The position numbers were made by a program, and so were the translations under genes. Shown here one piece after another: positions 41,241-53,158 of a stretch of DNA of 64,000 nucleotides; the first letter of the stretch is position 1, and each line of letters opens with the position of its first letter. The notes below the pieces were generated by a model. That model was not told where the DNA came from and did no database searches. It was given only the letters and a program-made list of their open reading frames with translations. The DNA comes from Chlamydoabsidia padenii. Taxonomy: Eukaryota > Mucoromycota > Mucoromycetes > Mucorales > Cunninghamellaceae. Where the stretch lies: positions 496,001 through 560,000 of the forward strand of contig JAIWND010000015.1 of the NCBI GenBank assembly GCA_025330725.1. The letters run 5' to 3'.

Positions 41241-41403
41241 GTAGGAAAAAAAATCAGCCGCCGCTTTATCCAATCATGCAAATCAATCCATTCAACCCTT
41301 CCAACGAGCCTTTCCCTTCCCCAAAAAATCACGTATATTGAACTCCCGCCAGACTTTGAAAGAACAAACTTATTGCAAACCCCGCTTACTCTCGCCTTAA
41401 ATC

Positions 41404-41577
41404 TTAAGAGAGCTCTACTGTCTTGATGGACAAGCGATGCTAATGACAAAAGTGACCATGAGCATTTCTTGGCCTATTTCCAACGAACTTTACATAATGG
41501 TCATTGTACCTAATACCTTGTATGGAGCAGTATAGCCTCAAGATCGTTTTACCCTGACTTTTGTGAAAAAAAAAAAA
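41404..41577 (+). repeat. Diverged repeat, copy C
   Basis: Closest relative of copy D, which follows in tandem about 176 bp later. Shared blocks include GAGAGCTCTAC, GATGCTAATGACAAAAGTGA, TTTACATAATGG and GGAGCAGTATAGCCTCAAGA. Confidence 0.6.
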
Positions 41578-41579
41578 GT

Positions 41580-41742
41580 GGGAGAGCTCTACCGCCTTAA
41601 TGAACAAGTGATGCTAATGACAAAAGTGACCATGTGCATTCCTTAACCTATTTCCAACAAATTTTACATAATGGCCATTGTACCAAGTCCATTGTATGGA
41701 GCAGTATAGCCTCAAGATTGTTTTAACCTTACTTTTGTGGAA
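41580..41742 (+). repeat. Diverged repeat, copy D
   Basis: A tandem partner of copy C with a clear majority of positions equal, followed by a long A-run (41742-41766). Confidence 0.6.
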
Positions 41743-42322
41743 AAAAAAAAAAAAAAAAAAAAAAAAGATGTTGAATGAGATTGTGTTTTGAGGCGATTCA
41801 ACGGTACTCATTTTCAAGTCTGGCCGGGGTTCAAATTACGGGATTTCTGGGGAAGAGAAAGGCTTGTCCCTGAATATGCAGGTTCAAATCCAGATTCATG
41901 CATAATTCAAACCACGCTTCATACTAATTCTCCCCCTACACAGACAGCCCCACCTATTATGGCACCTCCGCCCATCGCCAAAAATTCTACCCAAGTTACC
42001 TAGTCAGCATGCCATATCGTTTGTATGAGATTTATATAACATCCATCAAGTTTTTTTTTTCTTTAATTATCAAAAATGCTTATTAAAACAAAAGCCATCA
42101 AATCCATTAGCATCGGGTGTAAATTGTTTCTGTCAGGTCGTGACATGCTTCCGACAAATCGGGATCGTGATTTGAGTTCCGTGAAAGTCATGCAGATGTA
42201 ACTTTTTCTTGACCACCACCATATAGATCTATTAAGGGACAAATGAGAATACAATAAGAGATGTTTGAGGGGTAAAAGATTGTGTTTTATCAAGTTAAAA
42301 GAATAATCCAAATAAATGCTAA
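41743..42322. other. Intergenic region downstream of SEC63
   Basis: An A-run followed by unrecognised sequence. TTCTGGGGAAGAGAAAGGCT near 41848 is similar, in inverted orientation, to a segment near 41310-41335. No gene is supported. Confidence 0.35.
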
Positions 42323-44980
42323 TCATTCATCATCACTACTGCTATCACTATCACTATCACTATCACTATCACTATCATCATTGTTTTGATTTTGAGCACC
42401 CTTGGTTCCATCCTTAGTTCCACCGTTATTAGCACCACCCGCCAAAGCTGAAGCCAGACCCTGTTCACGCATCATCTTCATTTGGCCAGCAATAGAGTCT
42501 TCTTCAGGTTCGGAGATAGAGTCGTCCACATCATCTTCGGGAGGCAAGTCGCTAGGCTCTTGGATCGTGAGCTGTATGTCTTGTAATATATCGGTGCCTG
42601 CATAAGTGTCGCATTTAACAAATAAGGAGAAGGTATAGGTGCCAGGTTTGGGTGGACCAGCAAAAGGTATACGTATGGTTTTTTCGTCCACAATGTCGGT
42701 TACTTTTCGTGGAGGCACCAAGATACGGTTCACCTTGGGGTCGCCCAAAAAGATCCACCAGTATGGTTTCTTTTCATTAGGATAATAGGGTGTGTGGGCC
42801 AATGGTAGGGCGTCCTTGTTGTCATCGTCGTCCTTCTTCGCTCTGGTGTTGCCTTGTTCGTCGAATTCATCTTCGTCCTCACTTTCATCATTGTTGTCGT
42901 CGTCCGTTGCTTTATCGCCTACTTGAGTTTCAATGCTGTGTACTTTACCGTTCGTCAGTTTTAAAACAAAGGTAATGATGGCACCTGTGGTTATGATTTT
43001 ATCACCAATGACTAAAATAAATAAGGTGTTAGTACAACGTTTTCCTCATAGTACATCTATTTCCTCGTCTTACCTTTAAAGTGGGCCTTTTCTACACATA
43101 ATCTAGGTACACGTTGGGCCACTTCCATCACATCCAAATAATCCGATTCCGATAGTGGGTTTAACAATGACTTGCGATCGGATTCTGGTAATTCCAATAG
43201 CTGTTGTACTGTGTTGATTTGCTTCTTTTTGTTGCGGCTGTATCGTCGTAAAAGTTGATCGTTAATATGAGGGAGTTGTTTGATAGATGGATCGCCAGGA
43301 TAAAGAGATTGTAGCAAATCTTGTTGTAATTCCATAATAAGAACGGCTACATTTAACCATTGTTTGACTGTCGCGATTTGTAAAATGCCTTGTAATATAT
43401 GTACCGACCATTTGACAATATACTGTTGATCTAAATTAAAGAAGCTGATTTGATCAATGACCTTTATCACCCCTTCTTTTCCTACTAATCTTCAGTTTAC
43501 CTTCTTGGAGAATGCCAGCTCCAGTACCTTTAGCAGTCAAATCAAGTCGAAGAAAGTAGGCGTATAACAGAGTTCGAGCTTTGCGGCGATATCTAGGGAC
43601 AGACTTTAGCAAGTAAAACAAAGGCAAGTGATTAGTGTTTTTTTTTTAAATCTATAAATCCAACAAAACTACTTACATCATCAGACCGTTCGAATTTTTC
43701 ACCAAAACGGCTTTCCAACTCGTTATGTATAGCATTGTCTACTTGTTTCAAGAGTTGTTCTTCGTCATTATGAACCTTGACATTTTCTTGGAATTCATAG
43801 GCACCAGAAAGGATTTTGATCAAATCTAGCAGTTACCCACCATTAAAAAACTGATTAGTTCCCAAAAAAGAGCCATAAGCATCATTATATCATACCTTTG
43901 AATCCATCATTTTCTTTTAATCCCTTGACAAAGACACCCATTGTAGAATTCAGAATCTTGTCCTTGGTTTGTCGCCGAGAATTGTTCCACCAACTGGCCT
44001 AAGACGCATAAAAAAAAAAAGAAGAACATTGAGAATGCGACAGGTCGATGGTTCATTTTGCAAGGTATTCCAACTTACGATATAATAGGGCAGACCAAAA
44101 CCAAAGGCAATGGCGTAAAATATCAAAACAAATTTGCTGTTACCGCCTTCCACCAAAGATCGAGGAAGAGCAACACCCATGCTAAAGGATTGTTTACCAT
44201 CTGGATGACCATATTGTTCATAGTTTTTGCGGGTATCGTCGTCTGTTAATCTGTCAATGTAGATAATGTTAGTATAATTATAAATGGTTGATGGACTTAC
44301 TTACACTTGATATGCCTTGCTGATTTGAATAAAGGTTTCTTCATATTCCTTTTGTTTGTCTTCGGGGGCCTTGTCAGGATGATAAACCAGAGACAACTTC
44401 CTATAGACCTTTTTGATTTCTGGAAGAGTGGCACCCTAAATATATATATATATATATATATATAAAAGACAAGTGTGAGCATCAAGTATAGTTGATTGTT
44501 GAGTCGTATTTACTTCGTTAATGTCGAGAATAGTATAAGGATCCCACTTGGGTTTGGCAGGTGTAGCAAATGATACTTGATAGGCCAAAAGAGCGATAGC
44601 AATCCAGCCAAATACAATAAAAAGGAATCTATCACGAATAAGAGTACTTTGTGTTAGTCTACCTAGTGTGGGCCTAGTTACACGATTGTATATACTTACT
44701 TTGGACTTGTTAGAGACTGCTTGATCTTGTTTGGCTTTGTTGTCTGTGTTCTTGTTCGTTCATCGGTACAAGTTCTACAGTGACACACTGTTTTACCGTT
44801 GGTTTTACCTAAGATGATCATTTGTTAGCTGTCAGCAAGTAATGGGTGAATAGACCTACGTGTTGATTGCCATAAAGAGTAAAGAGAGTGGCTAGTGACA
44901 GGGACAAGGCATAACGATAACACAGATAGCAAAAAGTAAAAGAAGTTGAATCCTTCTTCATCGTATGTATATTCTGACAT
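42323..44980 (-). CDS. SEC63: Sec63 ER translocon subunit
   Basis: Ten exons on the minus strand: 44980-44860, 44808-44700, 44628-44514, 44435-44305, 44250-44079, 43998-43896, 43825-43677, 43603-43501, 43484-43074 and 43011-42323. They give about 700 residues. Order: an N-terminal membrane segment ([17 protein letters not shown]); a second segment ([16 protein letters not shown]); a J-domain starting [11 protein letters not shown] with the Y-H-P-D-K motif (H-P-D) needed to recruit BiP; a third membrane segment; the Sec63/Brl domain; an acidic tail ending in Asp-Ser repeats. It acts in post-translational import into the ER. The exon 8/9 border is problematic: only a 16-nt gap (43485-43500) or a 43-nt intron (43485-43527) keeps the frame; see findings. 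Confidence 0.9.
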
Positions 44981-45240
44981 GGCCTTTGTTTATATGACTT
45001 TAACAAGAATTAAATCAAGTTAAAAGGAAATATATATATCCAAAAGAGAGACAGAGAGAATTAAAAAAAAAAGGGGGGGGGAAGGCCAAAAAAAAAAAAA
45101 AAGCATTTAAACCGGGGTTTAAAAAAGTTTGAAGATCAGTAAAGCAAGATATGGCAGGTATTCATTGGCTGATCGATTGAGATCGATACCAAACAATTTT
45201 ATTCATCAAAATGAAAACAAGTATTACTAAACAAAACTAA
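44981..45240. other. Short intergenic region with inverted repeat
   Basis: Between the SEC63 start and the end of the M28 gene. TTTAAACC-GG-GGTTTAAA (45106-45123) is a perfect 8-bp inverted repeat with a 2-bp spacer, about 130 bp upstream of SEC63. Its AACCGGGGTTTAAA half resembles the recurrent CGG-type element. Confidence 0.4.
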
Positions 45241-45949
45241 CTAATCCATCAAGTCTTCAACTTCATAATGTCCCTTCAAGAGTTGTCGAGCGATTTCCAG
45301 AGCAGTAGCCAATTGTCCTTCAGCCAGTTGGATGTCATGTTCTTGATTAGATTCAAATGCCGTCGAGAGACCTGGAAGAGGTTCACTTTGGTAGCCTGCC
45401 CATTCCCCAGGAGCATACACCATGTGTCGGTACCATGGTCGACCCTGAAGACCATCCAAATGAATAAAGACACGTTCGAATTGAGATACCCGAGCGTTTA
45501 GTTTTTCTATCCTACGACCGACCTTTGACGAGATCTGGACTTGACCAAGTTTCCTGTATACCTTGTTGATCTTGTGTTCAAACTTCTTGCTAGTATGTTG
45601 TAAATCATGCAGAGCCGTAGAGAGTATGGGAAGGAATTCCTTGTTGTGTTTCTTGTGCTTGTTCTTTTTTTGTTTGTGCTTCTTGGTGATTTCAGGGGGA
45701 GAGGGATTACAAGGAGGAAGATCGTCACCGCCATCTGAAGGTGGAGAAGTGTCATTGTTGTGATGATAAAGAGATTCCAAGTAAGAGATATGCTGTGCAA
45801 TCTTGTGTGTATAGTCCAAGGGATACATTGGAAGTATAACATCATTGGAAAGACGCAGCGCCAAAAGACCCCAAATCTTCACGAGAGTTTGATGATATTC
45901 ATAAGTAGGATCCCCAAAGTTTTCCATCCAATGAATGCTATAAGGTGAA

Positions 45950-45995
<46 letters not shown>

Positions 45996-48198
45996 GTATA
46001 CTTGATGTATCAAGATGGGAAAGGGATCAAGTTGATTACCTGTCATCGTTACTGTGATAAACGCCATAGTCACCATAAAAGCCCATAGATAAGCTACTGA
46101 TACCAACATGATGGAAGAATGCCACATAATCCGATCCAGCGCCCAAAGGTTTAATCATGTCAAAGTCCATTCCTTGTCCTTCTTTGTGGTGATGATGGTG
46201 GTGCTTCTTCTTCTTGTTCAAAGGATCAGGAGTGACATCTTCTTCTGACAAATTAGTAAACAAAGGATTCCCAGTATCAAAAGCAGCCCACGCTTCAAGC
46301 ACTGAGCGACTAGTACTTGGATCAATGACGGAGCTTGTGACATCATATAGTAAGCGGTGGAGGAGAGGGGAGGATTGAGCAGCAAAGTGAGTTCCAGAGA
46401 CAGCCATATCCACATTAAGGTAGGCAACAGCGACATCATCAAGCCATTCTTTGTGATTTTCGACCCACTCGGTTGAGCCAATGGATCCGTAAGAACCAGC
46501 ATCCCAAGAAGCAAACATAATAGTACGACGAGGTCGCCATCCAGATTCCATCAAGACACCGAATATACGAACCAATTCAAGCTATATATATATATATATA
46601 CAGAAGAAGAAGAAGAAAAAAAAAAGTGATTTGTTAGATACTATAAATACAATACAATAGAATGTTTACTTACCAAAGAAGCAGAGCCAGAAGATGGATC
46701 AGCACCACCATAACTCCAAGCATCACGATGATTCCCCAATAGAATGACACGATCAGGTTCTTCAGTTCCATCAATACGACCAATGACATTCCATACTGGT
46801 TTGACTTGATAATCATTAATGTTGACGAGGTGTACCAAGTGTTGACTAGGACCAGAATAATAGCCAATATCGGGAATACCACCTTGCCATTCAGGTATTT
46901 GCAAGCCAAGTTGTTGAGTTGCATTTAAAAACGAAGTAGCATCATCCCAGGAGATGGGCAATGAAGGAATTTGAGGCACAGTATCAGTTTCATTCAAAGA
47001 GAGACGAGTGGTGTTTTCAAGAGAAGCATAACCAGGTGTAGAGGGATCACCTGCCAATAAAGAGAGATAATGGACTGTTCCTCGCTCCACCGACGATGAA
47101 GACCGCCTACAATGATCAAATGGATGAGTGTTAGTTTCTTTTTTCTCTTTCTTGTGTTCATTAGTTTTACCATGGGCCATTAGGATACGCATTACCATCA
47201 GATGGTTGGTCAGAAGGATCAGGATAGATTAAAACACCAACACAGCCAAACCGTTCAGCAGCACGCACTTTGAGGCCACGCGATACGCCACCACCACTTC
47301 GGACAAGAGCAATAGATCCATTAACATCAATGTTGTGATCATAAAGGTATTGAAAGTCGTTAAGGGTACCATAGTTGACATAAACAACAGGTGCGGTTAC
47401 ATCACCATCACCAGAGTAGCCTATTACAGAAAAGCGAAAAGAAGAAGAAAGAAAAGGGTGGGAAAAAAATTTAGGGGGGAACAAACAAAAATTGAATTGA
47501 ATCGGCGGTTTAAATTACCATGAAAAGTGGGTGTGGCCTTTTCATCATCATCTTCTTTCAAAGAAGCTTCAAACAAAGTCAAATTTTTTTCATCCATTAG
47601 AGAAAGATATCTTGATTTGGGGTAATTCAAAAGAGGATAGTAAGTTTCAATCGAAGTATTGATAATACCAAATTGAATAAACATGTCCCGAGTCCATTCG
47701 GCCAGGCGTCGATCTTTTTCGGATCCCGCCAAGTGTGATTCAGATGCATAAGAATGGAAAAATCCTTTAATAGAATCACTTGATGGAAGACCTTTGATCC
47801 ATTCTTCGGGACTATCTAATGGATCCATGTTCAAAGTTGAAATAGTACCTAACCAAGTATATAAATGATCATTTCAGTACATCCATTCATGCATTAAGAA
47901 GAAGAACAAAAAAAAAAAAAAAAAAAAAAAAAAATAGGGGGCGGGATGACTTACTTGATTGATAGACTGAGGATGGAGTCGGTGAATAAGTCAAAACAAA
48001 GTAAGAAGCTGTCATCACCACAAATGCCCATGCAGCCATTAGTATGTGTTGCCTTTTATTGTCAGTATGAATGTGAATGTCTCTTGATGACGATCCTTTT
48101 TCACTGTTTTCCAAAATGGTAGGGAAAGATTGATATCGACGGCGATCATATCCACTAGGTATCACTGATCCATATGGGACCCGTTCATTCGACTTCAT
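45241..48198 (-). CDS. Transferrin-receptor/GCPII-like M28 family protein, predicted inactive
   Basis: Six exons on the minus strand (48198-47955, 47848-47519, 47420-47171, 47106-46674, 46581-46040, 45937-45241) encode 831 residues. A short cytosolic tail is followed by one signal-anchor helix (M-A-A-W-A-F-V-V-M-T-A-S-Y-F-V-L). Protease-associated, M28 peptidase and C-terminal helical dimerisation domains follow, the layout of glutamate carboxypeptidase II and of yeast Vps70/Tre1/Tre2. Zinc ligands His401 (G-N-H-R-D), Asp411 (G-A-D-P-S-S-G), Asp477 and His595 are present. The catalytic/zinc Glu-Glu pair is replaced by Gly448-Ser449 in S-W-D-A-G-S-Y-G, much as in transferrin receptor. A Lys/His-rich insert lies near 46195-46215. 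A role as a sorting adaptor rather than a peptidase is inferred. Confidence 0.85.
45951..45991. repeat. A41 homopolymer in an intron of the M28 gene
   Basis: An uninterrupted A-run (T in the sense of the gene) of about 41 bases upstream of the exon 6 acceptor. Confidence 0.9.
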
Positions 48199-48210
48199 AT
48201 TGGTAGATAG

Positions 48211-48247
<37 letters not shown>

Positions 48248-48671
48248 AAGAGCAAGGACGTTATCCTTTATATAAGACTTTCTTTTTGTTTCTTTTCATC
48301 ACACTTGAAACGCCAATGTATATAATGTTTGTTATTGTAGTACCCAAGTGGGAAACAAAAGAGAAAAATCTATTAGAGGAGGGATCAACGCAAAAGATAA
48401 ACATCTATTAGCCTTTCTGTTTGGGTGTCGTGGTGGTGTGCCTTTTTATTTACTCGCGTGCTATGGAGTGTTTCAGTGGTAAAAAGTGCCCCAACATCGA
48501 CCAACTGCGGGGTTATCTCAAAAAGGAAATCCGATGCATGATATTGATAACCCGAGCCCCCGTTCAAAAAGTGCACTAAAAAGTCACACTGGTATAAAGT
48601 TCAAAGCAAAACACTATTTTCTTCCATTGTTTCTCTTTTCTACTATACTCTTATTATCACAAAACGTCAAT
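48199..48671. other. Intergenic region between divergent genes
   Basis: A 35-bp A-run (48211-48245) ends 13 bp from the M28 start codon, i.e. a sense-strand T-tract directly before the ATG. Otherwise no recognised element and no supported gene. Confidence 0.4.
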
Positions 48672-48985
48672 ATGAACCGAGGTCCCATTGTTTTGTAATC
48701 ACATCTAATAAAAGATGGATCTTTTACTAAAGCTACCCGTTTTACATTTGATGTGATAGATCAATTGATGAAGCTGAATATCTTCTTGATCAACTCCCAC
48801 CACCCGATAAGGATGAATCACCCTTGGTCACCAAGCTACGAACTCGACTACAAGACTTACTAGCGGATTTGCGTAAAGGTGCTGAAGGTAACTTGGAAAG
48901 GAATGGAACGATAAAGAAATTCACATGTCTGACTTTTAAAATTGTGTTATTTTTTATTCCTTTACTTCAATTAGGAACCTCTTGA
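48672..48985 (+). CDS. Possible small spliced gene, 53 residues
   Basis: Three exons fit in phase: 48672-48694, 48760-48887 and 48975-48985. The product starts M-N-R-G-P-I-V-L-S-I-D-E-A-E-Y-L-L-D-Q-L and contains P-P-P-D-K-D-E-S-P-L-V, then an amphipathic helix L-R-T-R-L-Q-D-L-L-A-D-L-R-K. Both introns start gtaa and end in AG, and the codon use looks natural. I do not recognise the family. The high quality of the splice sites is the main argument; it could also be a fragment. Confidence 0.45.
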
Positions 48986-49086
48986 AAGTCATGGAACTAT
49001 CTGGCGACTCCTGCGGTGAATGGTCTTGCATAAATCGGGACGGCTGACGTGGGTCTAGAATATTTTTTTTTTTTCGAGGGAACGGG

Positions 49087-49087
<1 letters not shown>

Positions 49088-49127
<40 letters not shown>
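49088..49127. repeat. T40 homopolymer
   Basis: An uninterrupted T-run of about 40 bases in the region upstream of the kinase-like gene. Confidence 0.9.
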
Positions 49128-49128
<1 letters not shown>

Positions 49129-49256
49129 GTCCTCAATAAAAATTCATTTTTGCTTTTTTACTTCTTCTTTTCTTCTTCATCCCTTTTTTATGATTCTTTT
49201 ATACTTTATTCTACCACAGCATAAATTTGTCTCAAACTCGTATATTTTTACGTATT

Positions 49257-51353
49257 ATGCTTAGAGAATACCTGTTACCTTGTGATGCCCACTTTTACGC
49301 ACATTACGCCAAGCCATTGGTCTGTGCCCATTCTTCACAATTTGACCTAGACGTCTTTGACACATTTAACAACAACAACAATAACAACAACTACTACAAC
49401 ACCACCACTACAGCAACAACTGCAACAGCAACAGCAACTACAACCTCTCACGATAACAATGACAACACTTCTCCAGGCGTCGATTTTACTCAAACTTTTG
49501 TCGAGTTTCAAAACGATCCTACGGCACAATACGAGATGCATCCCAAGTTTGGCAGATATGTAAGTAGATTGTTAAAAGAAAAGAAAGAAAGAATACAAGC
49601 TATTTCATCCTTTATTTAACTCTGTTTTACTTTACTATATATGCATGATAGGTATGGGATATTGGAGATCAATGGTATCAAAAGTGGAATCTTATCTTCT
49701 CTATGGAAAATATGTGGCAATGGTCCGGTCAAATACCCACTCAATCACAAGATCCTTATTCACTGGAAATGTTACAACCTTGGCTCAATCATATCACTGA
49801 ACGACATTGTATTCATCCTCACCATCGACAATTATTGGAAAACATTTGCGATTATCTCTTTGACTGGCAAAAGTCGAATAAACCTCTCTCCAATTGCAAC
49901 GCGGGCACCTCTCGATTAAATACCATTCCATTTTATCCTCCTTCTTGGTTTGTGGACAAGGAACGACAGAATCATGTTGAAAAAGGTGATACTCTGGCTC
50001 CCTCTTACTTTGCTAGCTTTGTGCCTCCTTATCGCATTAATGGCCATACACCTGAACGGTGGGATAGGGTATTTTTGAAAGGACTGACATTTGATCCTAC
50101 GAATGAAGTAAGTAGTACTTGTATAGCTAATGATGAATGAAAAACTAACAATTTCAATCTTTTTTTTTTTTTTTCGTATATAGAAGTTTGATATGGATCC
50201 AACTTTTATTGCTCGTATTATCCCCTTGTATGGTCTCACTGTCCACTATGATGAAGCGACTGGATACAGCTACTTGATGATGGTCATGCGCAAGGCTTCT
50301 TTTGGTAATCTGGAAACCAACATTGAAACCGTCATTCCAACTGACTATCAAAAAACTCGGCGTCAAGCATTAAGTATTGCCAAAGCTGTCAAGGATCTAC
50401 ATTGGGAATACATTCATGGCAACGTCCATCCTCGAAACATTCTATTCAACTTTGACGACACGATAGGCGAACTGGTGGATGCGACATTTATGCAACGAAA
50501 GAAATCAACGCCATCCATCGCCGCCCCGTCAACTTTAGCTGGTGTTCTTGGAAAAAGTAGTACCAATATGGCAACTAACGGATCACCGACTCCACCACAA
50601 TCACCAAACGACTTGCCACTATCTTTTATGGAACAGGAATGTCAATCCTTTTCTATTCAACCACTGGAAACACATTCTTCTGCGACCATACACCATCATC
50701 ATCATCTCATGAAAACGAAAAAGGGTGACAGGAGTGGACGATGGCCTTATGTTGCTCCAGAAGTGGCTCAAGGTTTATCGGGTCCAACAACTGAAGCTGA
50801 CATTTACTCTATTGGTGTGATTCTGTGGCAACTGATATCCCGCGTTACCTTTCCTGCTAATGCACCTGTAGATCCTTGGGTGTTCCGAATCGAACCTATT
50901 CCTGGTGTCTTGTCTGAATGGGAGCAGCTTTATGCCGACTGTCTCTCTCCTGATCCTGCCAAACGACCTAGTGCTTACATGGTGTACCGCCGACTGGAAA
51001 AGATGAACATTACTGCTCCTCCTGTCGTGTCTGTCTCAGCATCTACCCCTGAAAATAAACTGGAATCACCACTACCTTTGGCATCAATCTCTGTACCAAC
51101 ATCAACTACCTCATTATCATCATTATCCACCTCTTCATCCAACACTCTACCTATGTCTCAAGATACTTTGGATTATATACATCAACGAAGAAAAGAAATT
51201 AATGAATTTATGGAAAAACACAAGGGCAACTTTTCTTCTTCTCATCAACGTCTTACCAAGATTCGGGACGATGTTATCCTTACTGCTTCGGTGACTCGAT
51301 CCATCAATCATGGCTTGGAAAGCTATCCTTCTCCGTTGCAAGGATTCTTCTAG
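49257..51353 (+). CDS. Protein kinase-like protein, predicted pseudokinase
   Basis: Three exons (49257-49559, 49652-50107, 50184-51353) encode 642 residues, phase 0 throughout. An N-terminal region with an Asn/Thr low-complexity stretch leads to a kinase-fold C-lobe. It has I-A-K-A-V-K-D-L-H-W-E-Y-I-H-G-N-V-H-P-R-N-I-L-F where kinases have H-R-D-x-K-P-x-N. The catalytic Asp is Asn, while the Mg-binding Asn is kept. No D-F-G follows (the equivalent reads E-L-V-D-A-T). The activation-segment end P-Y-V-A-P-E and helix F (A-D-I-Y-S-I-G-V-I-L-W) are intact, as is the late A-K-R-P-S arginine motif. A C-terminal Ser/Thr-rich and coiled tail follows. Likely a scaffold; partner unknown. The start ATG is the first in frame, but an earlier exon cannot be excluded. 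Confidence 0.7.
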
Positions 51354-51591
51354 GCGTTGGCATATCTCTTATTTTACTTTACATACACATTCCTCCTATA
51401 CACATAATCTCTTATTACTTGCCCATTACATATCATTCTTAATAAACATATCTTATCACATATAATTGTCTTTGATTGTCTGTCAGGCGGGGATTCAATA
51501 TTTATAAAAAGTTAAGAAAAGGGCGCCTCCTTTTTCTTTCTTTTTTTTTTTTTTTTTTTTTTTTTTTGTTTCATTCTTTTTTATATACATC

Positions 51592-52811
51592 ATGGAAAAC
51601 ACAAGGAAACGTGCGGCAACAGTGGATAGCACTGTCAACAAGGAAAACAAAAAGAAACAGACCACCCTCTTCTCCATGTTTAAACCCAAGGAAACAACTA
51701 CAGCAACAGTCACCGAAAAAACCACGACCGTTGATAAAGAAAACGCCAACAATGACACCGACTCCTCTTCCTCGCTTGATCTTGCCAAAAGTTTGTTTGA
51801 AGATGTGGACGATGAAACAAAGAATCTTCTTCACCTGGAAATAACGACAATGCACTATGATTGGCTTCGGGTACTCAAGCCTGAATTGACTAAAGCTTAC
51901 TTTATCAAGGTAAGAAATAACCGTGGGTATATAATATTTATTAAGCATAGTAATTTGATTCTTTTTATCTCCAGTTGAAGAAGTATCTGAAACAAGAACT
52001 ATTGGACAAACAAGTGATCTATCCACCGGCAAAAGATATCTATAGTTGGTCAAACTACACCCCTCCTTCCAATGTCAAAGTAGTCATTATCGGTCAAGGT
52101 AAAAATGAAAAATAAAAATAAAAAGTGATATACTAGCCATTAGATATTGACCCTCTTCCTTTTTTTCTTTTGTCTTTAGATCCGTATCACGGGCCTAATC
52201 AAGCACATGGATTATGTTTCTCTGTGGTCAAAGGTGTCCCTCCTCCTCCTTCTCTGGTCAACATCTACAAAGCTCTGATGAAGGATTACCCTGATTTCAA
52301 AAAACCCAATCATGGCTATCTCGTAAACTGGGCGAAACAAGGTGTATTGATGTTGAATACTTCATTGACTGTACGTCGAGGAATGGCTGCAAGTCATAGT
52401 AATCAAGGTTGGGAACCTTTCACTGGTAAGTACAAAAGAAGGTGGATGGGTGTCTTTTATCTGATGTACTAATGTTTGGAATAATAGATGCTGTGATTAA
52501 CTATTTGAATGAAAAAAAGTCAAATCTTGTCTTTATGTTATGGGGCTCACATGCTCAAAAGAAGGGCGCCAAGATTAACAAATCGGTAAGAGAAAAATAG
52601 CAACAATACTATATACAGGAAAACAAAAACTAATGAATGAATTGGGGGGGGGTTGAATCATGTATAGAAACATCTGGTGCTTAAATCTGTCCATCCATCA
52701 CCTTTATCAGCACACCGCGGGTTTTACGACTGTCAACACTTTATCAAGGCTAACGAATTCTTGGAATCAAAAGGCCGTCCCTCGATCAACTGGAACTGTC
52801 TGGATGACTAG
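51592..52811 (+). CDS. UNG1: Uracil-DNA glycosylase (family 1)
   Basis: Five exons (51592-51909, 51975-52098, 52180-52425, 52488-52585, 52668-52811) encode 309 residues. The N-terminal tail carries Q-T-T-L-F-S-M-F, a PCNA-interacting-peptide-like motif, suggesting recruitment to replication forks. The catalytic domain has the water-activating motif G-Q-D-P-Y-H-G-P, split by an intron after G-Q. It also has the uracil-contact block [11 protein letters not shown] and the DNA-intercalating loop [10 protein letters not shown]. It removes uracil from DNA to start base-excision repair. A CGG-type element (51486-51499) and a T27 tract (51541-51567) precede the start. Confidence 0.95.
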
Positions 52812-53158
52812 ACAGGACTTGGTTTATAGTATGTAGGCCATGGTAAATAATAGCATTAGTAGTATGTATGTATTTTGATGTGGGTAAATGGGTCCGTGAT
52901 ATTGTGCATAGTATTAAATAAATAAAAATCATTGACATTAATCTGCTTCATGACTCCTGTACCTGAATTACCAAAGACTTGATGTCGATGGTGATGTGAT
53001 CCGTACATTTAGCATTGTGTAAGTTTAAACCCCCGCTTTTGTTAAATCATGTCATATCCAGGGCGATGATCACTCTTATATAGTATACAACACATCTATT
53101 ATGTACTCTATATGTATGCCCACGTTATGTTTTATACATAAATAGCCAGTCAATCAGC

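Noticed and set aside
41788..42003. Proline-rich frame near 41.9 kb as a gene
   Set aside because: It has no ATG at the start, lies in the decayed repeat patch and matches no family I know.
42323..48198. SEC63 and the M28 gene as a co-transcribed pair
   Set aside because: They are on the same strand but 260 bp apart, each with its own promoter-like sequence; operons are not expected here.
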